DNA of 64,000 nucleotides, taken from the NCBI GenBank assembly GCA_902388455.1, contig CABMPD010000003.1, positions 112,073 through 176,072 of the forward strand, read 5' to 3'. The notes beneath the pieces were generated by a model. It was not told where the DNA came from. It saw nothing but the letters and a program-made list of their open reading frames with translations, and ran no database searches. The stretch is from an uncultured Alistipes sp. GTDB taxonomy: Bacteria > Bacteroidota > Bacteroidia > Bacteroidales > UBA932. Of this stretch, positions 17,081 to 25,683 are shown one piece after another (position 1 is the first letter of the stretch; each line of letters opens with the position of its first letter). Made by a program: the position numbers and the translations under genes.

Positions 17081-17468
17081 GCAGCGAGACACCCGCACAC
17101 GACCCTCGGGCATAGCTCCGACGGCTGTCATGAACGGCTCGCGGCCGCTAGGCGACCCGCTCATACCGTCTTTCGATTACCAACCGTAAGTACGGGAACA
17201 CCGCCTTACCATAAACTATTCACACACAAAGTCTTGCAAATACAACGAGTATCTTTGGGCCGCTCGGAAATCTCCCAAAAGCACTCGTTGTATTTTTATT
17301 TTACTGTATTTCAATTATTTACAATTACACGCCGCGTCCCTACCTACCGTTACCAACCCAGCTTTACGTCGAATTTAAATTTGGAGAATGACTTTTAAAT
17401 TTCTACCTTAGCATTATTATTTTTAATAATTACAAAACACTATCATTAACTAAAATTACCAAGGTATT
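17081..17468. other. Long intergenic region before pdxS
   Basis: The 388 bp carry no convincing gene. The first ~140 bp are GC-rich like the preceding gene; the rest is AT-rich. It holds the hairpin described at 17239-17294 and a small AT dyad at 17413-17430 (ATTATTA / TAATAAT). No PdxR-like regulator gene or riboswitch that I recognise is present. Confidence 0.6.
17239..17294. terminator. Nested hairpin upstream of pdxS
   Basis: A perfect 12-bp inverted repeat has AATACAACGAGT at 17239-17250 and its complement at 17283-17294. It encloses a second pairing (TTTGGG / CCCAAA) and is followed by TTTTATTTT. This looks like a terminator for the upstream peptidase operon. The left side also contains TATCTTTG (17250-17257), a -7-like box, so a regulatory role cannot be excluded. 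Confidence 0.6.
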
Positions 17469-18341
17469 ATGAACGACAGATATGAGTTGAACAAGAACCT
17501 GGCCCAGATGCTCAAAGGCGGCGTCATCATGGACGTCACCACTCCCGAGCAGGCCAAAATCGCAGAACAGGCGGGTGCAGCCGCAGTAATGGCCCTCGAG
17601 CGGATTCCCGCGGACATCCGTGCCGCCGGCGGAGTATCCCGTATGAGCGACCCGAAGATGATCCGCGGCATCCAGAACGCAGTCAGCATCCCCGTCATGG
17701 CCAAGGTCCGTATCGGACATTTCGTAGAGGCCCAGATACTCCAGGCCCTGGAGATCGACTACATCGACGAAAGCGAGGTACTCTCTCCCGCCGACGGTGT
17801 CTACCACATCGACAAGACCAAGTTCCGCGTGCCCTTCGTCTGCGGAGCCAAGAACCTGGGCGAGGCCCTGCGCCGTATCGCCGAGGGAGCCTCGATGATC
17901 CGCACCAAGGGAGAGCCCGGCACCGGTGACGTGATACAGGCCGTGACCCACATGCGCAGCATGATGCGCGACATCCGCCGTCTCCAGGCCCTGCCCGAGG
18001 ACGAGCTGTACAACGAGGCCAAGGAACTGGAAGTTCCCTACGACCTGGTCAAGTACGTACACGAGAACGGCAAGCTGCCCGTGGTGAACTTCGCAGCCGG
18101 CGGAGTGGCCACCCCCGCTGACGCCGCCCTGATGATGCAGCTCGGCGCCGAGGGAGTCTTCGTAGGCTCCGGTATCTTCAAGTCCGGCAATCCGGAGAAG
18201 AGGGCCCGCGCCATCGTCAACGCAGTGACCAACTACAACGACGCCGCCCTGCTGGCCGAGGTATCCACCGACCTGGGCGAGGCCATGGTCGGCATCAACG
18301 AGGAGGAGATCACCATTCTGATGGCCGAAAGAGGCAAATAA
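17469..18341 (+). CDS. pdxS: Pyridoxal 5'-phosphate synthase lyase subunit
   Basis: A 290-residue TIM-barrel enzyme that makes PLP from ribose 5-phosphate, glyceraldehyde 3-phosphate and ammonia supplied by PdxT, as a 12+12 complex in the cytosol. Highly conserved stretches are visible: [16 protein letters not shown] near the N-terminus, the first catalytic lysine in [28 protein letters not shown], and the second lysine in [11 protein letters not shown]. Length is normal. pdxT follows after 21 bp. This is the DXP-independent B6 route. The 388-bp upstream region suggests its own promoter. Confidence 0.97.
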   Translation: MNDRYELNKNLAQMLKGGVIMDVTTPEQAKIAEQAGAAAVMALERIPADIRAAGGVSRMSDPKMIRGIQNAVSIPVMAKVRIGHFVEAQILQALEIDYIDESEVLSPADGVYHIDKTKFRVPFVCGAKNLGEALRRIAEGASMIRTKGEPGTGDVIQAVTHMRSMMRDIRRLQALPEDELYNEAKELEVPYDLVKYVHENGKLPVVNFAAGGVATPADAALMMQLGAEGVFVGSGIFKSGNPEKRARAIVNAVTNYNDAALLAEVSTDLGEAMVGINEEEITILMAERGK

Positions 18342-18362
18342 TCCAGAATCCGCACACAGACA

Positions 18363-18938
18363 ATGCACACAATAGGCATTCTCGCTCTACAGGGGGCCTT
18401 CCTCGAGCACGGACAGATGCTGGAAGGCCTCGGTGCAGAGCACTTCGAAATCCGTCAGTTGGATGATCTGAACCGGCCGATGGACGGGCTCATCCTACCC
18501 GGCGGCGAGAGTACCGCGATGGGCAAGCTGATGGACTGCCTGGACATGCTGCAGCCGCTCAGGGAGCGCATCGCCGGAGGACTTCCGGTATTCGGCACAT
18601 GCGCCGGCATGATACTGCTGGCCAAGGACCTGGGTGACGAGCCCCGACGTTTCCTCCAGACCATGGACATCCGCGTGCTGCGCAACGCCTACGGCCGGCA
18701 GCTCGGCAGCTTCTTCACCCGCGGCACCTTCGCCGGGATGGAGGACGTGCCCATGACATTTATCCGCGCTCCTTACATCGAGCAGGTCACCGCTCCCGAC
18801 GTAGAAGTGCTGGCCACGGTAGACGGCCACATCGTAGCCGCCCGCCAGCGCAACATGCTCGCCACCTCCTTCCACCCCGAACTGAACGACGATCCCCGCA
18901 TCCACCGCTGGTTCCTCGAGCACCTCGCCGGAGCCTGA
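18363..18938 (+). CDS. pdxT: Pyridoxal 5'-phosphate synthase glutaminase subunit
   Basis: A 191-residue class I-type glutamine amidotransferase that hydrolyses glutamine and channels ammonia to PdxS. The family motifs are present: IGILALQGAFLEH at the N-terminus, LILPGGESTAMGKL near residue 43, the nucleophile Cys in VFGTCAGMILLA (about 78) and the His-x-Glu pair in TSFHPELNDD (about 168). It is directly downstream of pdxS and followed by a strong terminator, so pdxST is a two-gene operon. Confidence 0.97.
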   Translation: MHTIGILALQGAFLEHGQMLEGLGAEHFEIRQLDDLNRPMDGLILPGGESTAMGKLMDCLDMLQPLRERIAGGLPVFGTCAGMILLAKDLGDEPRRFLQTMDIRVLRNAYGRQLGSFFTRGTFAGMEDVPMTFIRAPYIEQVTAPDVEVLATVDGHIVAARQRNMLATSFHPELNDDPRIHRWFLEHLAGA

Positions 18939-18957
18939 ACATCCCCCTGAACATAAC

Positions 18958-18997
18958 AGAGAGTGCGCCAAATTTTTTGTTTTGCGCACTCTCTTTT
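18958..18997 (+). terminator. Intrinsic terminator of pdxST
   Basis: An 11-bp perfect inverted repeat (AGAGAGTGCGC at 18958-18968, complement at 18984-18994) with a T-rich loop, followed by TTT. It lies 19 bp after the pdxT stop. Confidence 0.85.
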
Positions 18998-19052
18998 GTA
19001 TATTCGCAGAGTTATCGAAAACCTTGACAACCTTTAACGAACACCTACGGAT

Positions 19053-20429
19053 ATGCAGACCCTGTCAGACATCATCGCCTCCATCGCCTCGTTTCTCTGG
19101 GGATGGCCCCTCATCATCCTGCTTCTCGGCACTCACATCTATCTGACTGTCAGACTCAGATTCCCTCAGCTCAAAATATTCAAGGCCATCAGGCTCTCAG
19201 TCACCAAGGACAAGACCGATCACGGAGACGTAAGCCAGTTCGGCGCCCTGGCCACAGCCCTGGCCGCCACCATCGGTACCGGCAACATCGTGGGAGTGGC
19301 CACGGCCATCACCCTCGGAGGTCCCGGTGCCGTGCTCTGGTGCTGGCTCACAGGCGTATTCGGCATGGCCACGAAATACTCGGAGGCCCTGCTGGCAGTA
19401 AAATACAGAGTGAAAATCAAGAAGGACGGACACATCCTCGGCGGCCCGATGTACGCCCTTGAGCGCGGACTCAAGGCCAAGTGGCTCGGAGTGCTCTTCG
19501 CCATCTTCGCCGTAGTGGCCTCCTTCGGTATCGGCAACATGGTGCAGTCCAACGCCATCTCCATGCTCCTGGACGAGAACCTGCACATCCCGCCCGTAGC
19601 CAGCGGAGCTGTAATCACCATCCTCACCGCCCTGGTGGTGCTCTTCGGCATCAAGGGCATATCCAAGGTCTGCACCTGGCTCGTGCCCTTCATGGCCCTG
19701 TTCTACATCATCGGCTGCATAGTGATCCTGTGCATCAACTTCGAGTACCTCGGCGAGACCATCCGCGTCATCGTCACCTCCGCTTTCTCGCCCCAGGCCG
19801 CCGGCGGCGGATTCGTCGGCTCGACCATCATGACCGCCTGCCGCTTCGGTATCGCCCGCGGACTGTTCTCCAACGAGTCCGGACTCGGCTCGGCCCCCAT
19901 CGCCGCCGCAGCAGCCCAGACCCGCAACCCCGTCCGCCAGGCCCTCGTCTCCTCGACCGGCACCTTCTGGGACACCGTCGTGGTCTGCGCCATGACAGGC
20001 CTCGTCCTGGTAAGCTGCGTGATAGCCCCCAACGGCATAGACTCCGCCAGCGAGACCCTGACCTCCCAGGCATTCGGCGTCATACCGGTAGTCGGCCCGA
20101 TTATCCTGAGCGTAGGCATCGTGACCTTCGCATTCTCCACCATCCTCGGCTGGTCCTACTACGGCGAGCGCTGCATCGAGTACCTCGGCGGACGCAGGGC
20201 CACCATCGTCTACCGGATACTGTTCATAGCAGGCGTCTTCGTCGGGGCCGTCGCCAACCTGTCGATAGTGTGGAACCTGGCCGACATGATGAACGCCCTG
20301 ATGGCCATCCCCAACCTCATCTCCCTGCTGCTGCTCTCCGGCGTCCTCGTCCGCGAGACCCGCTACTGGCTGTGGGAGAAACGCCTCGACGAATATTCCA
20401 AGGACGAGGTCCCCGTCATCGACAAGTAA
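19053..20429 (+). CDS. Sodium:alanine/glycine symporter (AGCS family)
   Basis: A 458-residue inner-membrane protein with about eleven hydrophobic segments. Family hallmarks are seen: GTGNIVGVATAITLGGPGAVLWCW (about 75-100), MATKYSEALLAVKYR, GGPMYALERG, and ARGLFSNESGLGSAPIAAAAA (about 270-290). AGCS/AlsT proteins import alanine, glycine or related amino acids with Na+; the exact substrate cannot be read from sequence. It stands alone behind the pdxST terminator and fits the amino-acid-using character of the neighbourhood. Confidence 0.93.
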   Translation: MQTLSDIIASIASFLWGWPLIILLLGTHIYLTVRLRFPQLKIFKAIRLSVTKDKTDHGDVSQFGALATALAATIGTGNIVGVATAITLGGPGAVLWCWLTGVFGMATKYSEALLAVKYRVKIKKDGHILGGPMYALERGLKAKWLGVLFAIFAVVASFGIGNMVQSNAISMLLDENLHIPPVASGAVITILTALVVLFGIKGISKVCTWLVPFMALFYIIGCIVILCINFEYLGETIRVIVTSAFSPQAAGGGFVGSTIMTACRFGIARGLFSNESGLGSAPIAAAAAQTRNPVRQALVSSTGTFWDTVVVCAMTGLVLVSCVIAPNGIDSASETLTSQAFGVIPVVGPIILSVGIVTFAFSTILGWSYYGERCIEYLGGRRATIVYRILFIAGVFVGAVANLSIVWNLADMMNALMAIPNLISLLLLSGVLVRETRYWLWEKRLDEYSKDEVPVIDK

Positions 20430-20456
20430 CGGGGTATCTTTTCGCCTTTTATTCGC

Positions 20457-20464
20457 TATATTTG
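20457..20464 (+). promoter_or_regulatory. -7 box for the HAD phosphatase gene
   Basis: TATATTTG is an exact TAnnTTTG match located 19 bp before ATG 20484, a spacing that leaves a short leader. Confidence 0.5.
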
Positions 20465-20483
20465 CGGGCCATTAGAACGTTTT

Positions 20484-21269
20484 ATGATAAAAGCTCTGTT
20501 TTTCGACATAGACGGGACACTGGTCAGCTTCAGGACCCATTCGGTGCCGGCTTCCACGGTCGGGGCACTGACCGCAGCGCATGAGGCCGGAGTGAGGATA
20601 TTCATCTCCACCGGACGGCCCGCCCCGCTGATCAACAACCTCGACCCCATCCTGCACCTCATCGACGGCTACATCACCGTCAACGGCGCGATATGCACCG
20701 TAGGCGGACAGACGATATCCCGCACCCCCATCGACCCGGAGGACGTGAGGACCATCCTCGGAGCCGCCGACCGCTGGGGTGTTCCCTCCCTGATCGTGGG
20801 AGAGGACCGGGCTATCGTACACAACCACCGCCCGATCGTGGACCAGGTCTTCGGAGGCATGCTGGCCATCAAGGGCATAGACACCCGCACCACCACTGAG
20901 GAAATGCTCTCCCGCCCCGTATATCAGCTCACCCCCTTCTTCGACGAGGCTCAGGAAGCCGCCGTCGTACCCCTGCTGCGGCACGCCGAGTCCGCCCGCT
21001 GGTGCGAGTATTTTTCCGATGTCATCTCCTCCGAGGCCGACAAGGGCCGGGGCATGGAGATTATCGCCGCGCACGAGGGCATCAGCACAGCGGAATGCAT
21101 GGCATTCGGGGACGGAGGCAACGACATCCCTATCCTGCGCCGCGTGGGCACAGGAGTGGCCATGGGCAATGCGGGAGTGACCGTCAAGGCCGCTGCCGAC
21201 TACATCACTGACAATATCGACGCCGGAGGAGTGGCCAACGCACTCAGGCACTTCGGAGTCATCGCATAG
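20484..21269 (+). CDS. HAD-superfamily phosphatase (Cof type)
   Basis: A 261-residue cytosolic hydrolase. Motif I is FFDIDGTLVSF (nucleophile Asp near residue 7), motif II is the Ser/Thr of FISTGRPAPL (about 37), and motif III/IV appear in DKGRGMEIIA and AFGDGGNDIPIL (about 207-218). The ~100-residue insert between motifs II and III is the C2B cap of Cof-type enzymes, which dephosphorylate sugar phosphates, nucleotides or PLP. The substrate is not evident, though the gene sits between PLP synthesis and a PLP/HMP-type kinase. Confidence 0.88.
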   Translation: MIKALFFDIDGTLVSFRTHSVPASTVGALTAAHEAGVRIFISTGRPAPLINNLDPILHLIDGYITVNGAICTVGGQTISRTPIDPEDVRTILGAADRWGVPSLIVGEDRAIVHNHRPIVDQVFGGMLAIKGIDTRTTTEEMLSRPVYQLTPFFDEAQEAAVVPLLRHAESARWCEYFSDVISSEADKGRGMEIIAAHEGISTAECMAFGDGGNDIPILRRVGTGVAMGNAGVTVKAAADYITDNIDAGGVANALRHFGVIA

Positions 21270-21313
21270 CTACCACAACACTTACCCCACACAATTTTTC
21301 AGCAAGCACAGAA

Positions 21314-22159
21314 ATGGAAAATAAAAAGGATTTCGCAAAAGTCTTCATGATAGCCGGCAGCGAACCTCTCGGCTGCTGCGGCATCCAGGCAGATATCAAG
21401 GCCGTCTCCGCATGCGGCGGATTCGCGGCCGGAGCCACCACCCTCCTCGTGGACATGAACACCACCAAGGTCAAGGGCATCCGGACCATGCCGGTGGACA
21501 TCATCCTCAGCCAGAGCCGGGACTTTCTGGACGACGTGGGCGCCGACTGCATCAAGACCGGCATGCTCTACGAGAAGCAGATAGTGGAGGCCGTGGCCGG
21601 CCTGCTGCGCGAGTACCCGGAGGTGCCCAAGGTCATCGACCCCGTCATGGTGGATTCCGGCGGTACGGCACTCATCCTCCAGGAAGCCATAGACGCCTAC
21701 CGCGAGCTGCTTTTTCCCCAGGCCGAAATCATCACCCCCAACATACACGAGGCCCGCGTCCTGGCCGGTGAGGACATCACCCTCGACAACGTGGACCGGC
21801 TCATCCGGAAGATATCCGAAGCCGGCTGCTCGGTGATCATCAAATCCATACCTGACGGAGACAACCTCATCGACGTCCTCTACAACCGCCGTACCGACAA
21901 CATCCGCCGCTTTTCCAAGCGCCGCATCGACACCCGCAACGTCAACGGTACAGGCGACACCTTCGGTTCGGCCATAGCCACCTACATCGCCCGGAAGTAC
22001 GATCTGGAGGCTGCGGTCGAAAGAGCCGAGATATTCATCAACGAGTCCATAGCCTACGGCTCCGGCTACCGTTTCGGTCCCGGCTACGGCCCCGTGCATC
22101 CATTCTACCGTACGATTGACTTCTTCGAAAGGGAAGACCGCAGCTACTCCTTGAAGTAG
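21314..22159 (+). CDS. ThiD/PdxK-type kinase (pyridoxal or hydroxymethylpyrimidine kinase)
   Basis: A 281-residue ribokinase-fold kinase. The N-terminus has the ThiD pattern MIAGSEPLGCCGIQADIKA, followed by IKTGMLYE, VIDPVMVDSGG and the C-terminal GPGYGPVHPFY, which matches the ThiD tail. The anion-hole motif is NVNGTGDTFGSA with an aspartate, as in pyridoxal and sugar kinases, whereas classical ThiD has GTGC. No thi gene is nearby but pdxST is, so a B6-salvage role is plausible. ThiD activity remains possible. Its 3' end overlaps murF-alr convergently by 16 bp. Confidence 0.8.
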   Translation: MENKKDFAKVFMIAGSEPLGCCGIQADIKAVSACGGFAAGATTLLVDMNTTKVKGIRTMPVDIILSQSRDFLDDVGADCIKTGMLYEKQIVEAVAGLLREYPEVPKVIDPVMVDSGGTALILQEAIDAYRELLFPQAEIITPNIHEARVLAGEDITLDNVDRLIRKISEAGCSVIIKSIPDGDNLIDVLYNRRTDNIRRFSKRRIDTRNVNGTGDTFGSAIATYIARKYDLEAAVERAEIFINESIAYGSGYRFGPGYGPVHPFYRTIDFFEREDRSYSLK

Positions 22160-24549
22160 AGCCTCTTGACCCGGCGGGAGATACTCGTCAGCACCTCGTA
22201 GGGGATGGTTCCGAGCTTGTCGGAGAGTTCGGTCACGGGGATATTGTGCCCGAAGATCTCCACCTCGTCCCCCACCTGAGCGCCCGTGCCGGTGACATCC
22301 AGCATACAGGCATCCATGCAGATATTGCCCAGTACAGGAACCCTCCTGCCCCGCACCATCATCTCCCCCACCCCGCAGCTCAGATGACGGTCCAGCCCGT
22401 CCGCGTAGCCCACAGGGATGACCGCCACGTCCGACGGCCGGCCGACCCGTCCCTTCCGTCCGTATCCCACCGTCTGCTCCGGAGTGATACGCCGTATCGA
22501 CGCTATATGCGTCTTGAACGAGCTCACCGGCTCCAGACCCGGCAGCGGCCCGATGCCGTACAGCCCGATGCCCAGCCTCACCATATCGAAGGCATACTGC
22601 GGGAAGCGCTCTATGCCGGCACTGTTGAGAATGTGCCGCAGTATCTTATAGGGAAAATGCGGCTGCACCATCCCTGTCATCTCCTCGAACAGGCGGATCT
22701 GCCCGAGGGTAAACTCATCCTCCGCCGGGTCGTCCGCAGCCGCCAGGTGGGAGAACATGCTCCGCAGCAACACCGTCCTCCTGCCTTCCATAAACCGCAG
22801 CAGCTCAGAAACATCCTTCTTATCCAGGCCCGAGCGGTTCATCCCCGTATTGAGCTTCAGATGCACCGGATAATTCTCCACCCCGCCCCGGGCCAGCACC
22901 GCCTCGAAATCCCGCAGCAGCGCCAGGGAGTATATCTCCGGCTCCAGGGAGAACTCTATCATCTGGTCAAATGCCTCCGGCTCGGGATTCATCACCGCTA
23001 TCGGCACCGTAATCCCCTTCGAGCGCAGCTCCACACCCTCGTCCGCGTATGCCACCATCAGATAGTCCGCCCCGCAGTACTGCAGCTGAGCCGCTATCTC
23101 CCCCGCCCCGCTGCCGTAGGAGAAGGCTTTCACCATGACGGCCAGCCGGGTCCCGCGCGGCACCCTGTTGCGCAGAAGGTTGAAATTGCGGGACAATGCA
23201 TCCAGGTCCACCTCCAGTACCGTAGTATGCGACTGCCGCGCCAGGAAGCTGCCGATATACTCGAAGCGGAACTTCCTCGCCCCCTTTATCAGGATGTCCA
23301 CATCGCGGAAGTCATCCCTGCGCTCATTGGCCAGAAACTCCTCGGTCGATACGTAGAAACGTTTCTGCGGCAGAGCCCCGAACATACTTCGGTGAGCGCT
23401 CAGGCACGGTCCCACTCCGATGAAGAGCCGCACCCCGGATTTCTCCAGCATCCGCGCCACCTGCCGGTAGAGCTGCTCCGCCCTTTCCCCCACATCCACG
23501 AAGTCGGAGAGAATCACCACCTTGGGACGGGTCGAGTCCTGATGGGAGAGAGTGCTCAGGGCAATGGCAAAGGACGCCGGGTCCGAGTTATAATAATCCT
23601 TTATCAGCGTGCTGCCCTCCACCCCCTCGCGGATCTCCATCCGCATGGCGACCGGCTGCAGGTCTGCGACCCTGGGAGCCAGCTGTCCGAGAGTATAGCC
23701 GTGACAGAGCATGAATGTGACCGCCGTCATGCAGTTCTCGAATGAGGCGTCATCGGCAAATGGAATATGCAGCATCCCGCGCTCCGGAGCATTGTCCCCG
23801 CTGCCGCGGTACTCCACTTCCACATCCCTGCCTGAAAGGGAGATACTGCTGCCCAGCACCCTTACGTCCGCCTCGGGAGACTCCCCCCAGAGGCAGAGGC
23901 GGGTCTGCGGGCCGCATTGTTCCCGGATTATCCGCGCAGGCATGCCTTCCCGGCATATCACCGCGCGGCAGCCTCCGAAGAGCAGGGCCTTCTCCCGCAT
24001 TTTCGCCTCGAGCGAAGGAAAATTCTCACTGTGCGCGTCCCCGAGGTGGGTAAATACCCCCAGGTCCGGCCGGATGATGCGGTGCAGGCGGGCCATCTCC
24101 CCCGGCTGGGACATTCCAGCCTCTATCAGGGCGATACGGCACTCCGGGGTAACTTCCAGCAGCGAGAGCGGTACTCCGACCTGGGAATTGTAGCTGCGGG
24201 GACTGCGGCTGACCGGCACATCCTCCCCCAGCAGCTGGGCTATCCACTCCTTGACCACCGTCTTGCCGTTACTGCCGGTGATAGCCGTCACCTCTGTCCG
24301 GGACAGGTCCTGACGGCGGTGGCGGGCAGCTGCGGACTGCAGGGCCTCCAGGGTATTGTCTACATATTGTATGGAAGCGTCTTTCAGAGAATCCAGATCT
24401 GGACGGCGCTCACTCAGAACGAAGTGGCGCACTCCACGGTCATAGAGAGACCTGACATAGTCATGCCCGTCATTGTTCTGCCCCTTCAGGGCGTAGAAGA
24501 CAGTTTCCTCGGGACGGGTCACCGTGCGGCTGTCTACGGATACAATCAT
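22144..24549 (-). CDS. Bifunctional MurF ligase / alanine racemase fusion
   Basis: An 801-residue fusion typical of Bacteroidota. Residues 1 to about 440 are MurF, which adds D-Ala-D-Ala to UDP-MurNAc-tripeptide; the ATP loop AITGSNGKTVVKEW is near 90-103. From about 450 a fold-III PLP alanine racemase begins with VLEVDLDALSRNFNLLRN, and its PLP lysine is in LAVMVKAFSYGSGA. The second catalytic base (Tyr) is in PVGYADGLDRHLSCG, followed by NICMDACMLDVTG. The fusion joins production of D-alanine with its use in peptidoglycan precursors in the cytosol. It stands alone on the minus strand. Confidence 0.94.
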   Translation of the reverse strand: MIVSVDSRTVTRPEETVFYALKGQNNDGHDYVRSLYDRGVRHFVLSERRPDLDSLKDASIQYVDNTLEALQSAAARHRRQDLSRTEVTAITGSNGKTVVKEWIAQLLGEDVPVSRSPRSYNSQVGVPLSLLEVTPECRIALIEAGMSQPGEMARLHRIIRPDLGVFTHLGDAHSENFPSLEAKMREKALLFGGCRAVICREGMPARIIREQCGPQTRLCLWGESPEADVRVLGSSISLSGRDVEVEYRGSGDNAPERGMLHIPFADDASFENCMTAVTFMLCHGYTLGQLAPRVADLQPVAMRMEIREGVEGSTLIKDYYNSDPASFAIALSTLSHQDSTRPKVVILSDFVDVGERAEQLYRQVARMLEKSGVRLFIGVGPCLSAHRSMFGALPQKRFYVSTEEFLANERRDDFRDVDILIKGARKFRFEYIGSFLARQSHTTVLEVDLDALSRNFNLLRNRVPRGTRLAVMVKAFSYGSGAGEIAAQLQYCGADYLMVAYADEGVELRSKGITVPIAVMNPEPEAFDQMIEFSLEPEIYSLALLRDFEAVLARGGVENYPVHLKLNTGMNRSGLDKKDVSELLRFMEGRRTVLLRSMFSHLAAADDPAEDEFTLGQIRLFEEMTGMVQPHFPYKILRHILNSAGIERFPQYAFDMVRLGIGLYGIGPLPGLEPVSSFKTHIASIRRITPEQTVGYGRKGRVGRPSDVAVIPVGYADGLDRHLSCGVGEMMVRGRRVPVLGNICMDACMLDVTGTGAQVGDEVEIFGHNIPVTELSDKLGTIPYEVLTSISRRVKRLYFKE

Positions 24550-24599
24550 GATACTGCGTTTTAATGCAGCGCAAAGTTAATGCTTTTTCATGAAGACTG

Positions 24600-25517
24600 T
24601 CAGTTCACCCCGTAGACATCCTCCGGATGCGTGCCGAAGGGCTCGATGTGCACGACTATGTCGTAGACCTCGGGGATGCTTTCCCGGATATTCCGCTCGA
24701 TCTGGTTGGAAAGGGCATGGGCCTGATTGAGGGTCATGTCGCCGTCGGCCTCCACGTCGAGGGTTATCATGTACTTGCCGCCGATGCTGCGGGAGCGGAC
24801 GCGGTGCGGGTTGCTGATGCCGTCGACCTTGCTTATGGCGTCGAATATCTTCTGATAGACCGACACGTCCTTGACTCCGTCCATGAGCTCGACATTGGAG
24901 TCCATGAATATCATGATGGCCGAGCGTATGATGAACAGGCTCACCAGCAGGGCCGTCACCGAATCCAGAACCGGCATGTCAAGGATGAACGAGAAGAAGA
25001 GGCCGGCCAGGACGCTCAGCGAGATGATCATGTCGTTGCGCATATTGACCCCGTTGGCCACCAGCATGGACGAGCCGGTGCGCTTCCCTACCCTGGTCTG
25101 ATACAGCGAGAGCAGCAGCTTGCACACTATCGAGAATACGGTCACGTATATGGCCACCGCTCCGGGCATCACCCTCTCCTCGTGGGAGAAAAGATGTTCC
25201 ACCGCAGAGATCAGCATCTCCGCCCCGGCGAAGAATATCAGCATCGAGAGTATCTTGGTGGCTATCGATTCCGCCTTGGCATAGCCGTAGACGTATTTCT
25301 TGTTGGGACGCCGGCCCATGACCCTGGCCGCCACTATCATCACTATCGACACAGCCACATCCGACGCGGAATCGATACCGTCGCCCACCACCGCGAAACT
25401 CCCGCTTATCAGACCGGCCACGATCTTGGCCACCGACAGCAGACCGTTGCCGACGATACTGACATACGACGCCGCCAGTATCTGCCTCTCCACCGGTTTA
25501 TGACTGTCCTTTCTCAT
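24600..25517 (-). CDS. Cation diffusion facilitator family transporter
   Basis: A 305-residue inner-membrane antiporter exporting Zn2+, Fe2+ or similar ions. The ATG at 25515-25517 (MRKDSHKPVERQ) is preferred over 25538, because a -7 box at 25543-25536 places the transcript start downstream of 25538. Six hydrophobic segments cover about 20-215, with the metal-site motif VGDGIDSASDVAVS (about 42-55). A cytosolic ZT-dimer domain follows (ISNPHRVRSRSIGGKYMITLDVEADG...). Ion specificity cannot be read. It lies 50 bp upstream of murF-alr on the same strand. Confidence 0.9.
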   Translation of the reverse strand: MRKDSHKPVERQILAASYVSIVGNGLLSVAKIVAGLISGSFAVVGDGIDSASDVAVSIVMIVAARVMGRRPNKKYVYGYAKAESIATKILSMLIFFAGAEMLISAVEHLFSHEERVMPGAVAIYVTVFSIVCKLLLSLYQTRVGKRTGSSMLVANGVNMRNDMIISLSVLAGLFFSFILDMPVLDSVTALLVSLFIIRSAIMIFMDSNVELMDGVKDVSVYQKIFDAISKVDGISNPHRVRSRSIGGKYMITLDVEADGDMTLNQAHALSNQIERNIRESIPEVYDIVVHIEPFGTHPEDVYGVN

Positions 25518-25535
25518 ATTCTGTTTCCAAGCCCG

Positions 25536-25567
25536 CAAATATACTCTACCGGCAGAACAAATCCAAA
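25536..25567 (-). promoter_or_regulatory. Promoter of the CDF transporter
   Basis: On the minus strand TTTG at 25567-25564 is followed after 20 bases by TATATTTG at 25543-25536. This matches the Bacteroidota -33/-7 consensus and decides the downstream start codon at 25517. Confidence 0.7.
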
Positions 25568-25631
25568 GCCCCGGCTATAATCTGCACAAGTGCGTTCAAA
25601 AACCCCATTTCCGCAGATTATGAAATTATAT

Positions 25632-25662
25632 TTTGCGCAAATGACATGTGTGGATAAATTTG
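25632..25662 (+). promoter_or_regulatory. Promoter of the ABC substrate-binding protein gene
   Basis: TTTG at 25632-25635, a 19-base spacer, then TAAATTTG at 25655-25662. This is an excellent Bacteroidota promoter. The expected transcript start near 25669 rules out ATG 25648 and supports ATG 25684. Confidence 0.75.
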
Positions 25663-25683
25663 CAGACAGATAAAAGCACGGAT

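Noticed and set aside
19481..20584. 367-codon frame inside the symporter gene
   Set aside because: Arg/His/Pro-rich frame-shifted shadow of the AGCS symporter.
22246..23745. 499-codon plus-strand frame
   Set aside because: Antisense of murF-alr; His/Pro-rich sequence without any family signal.
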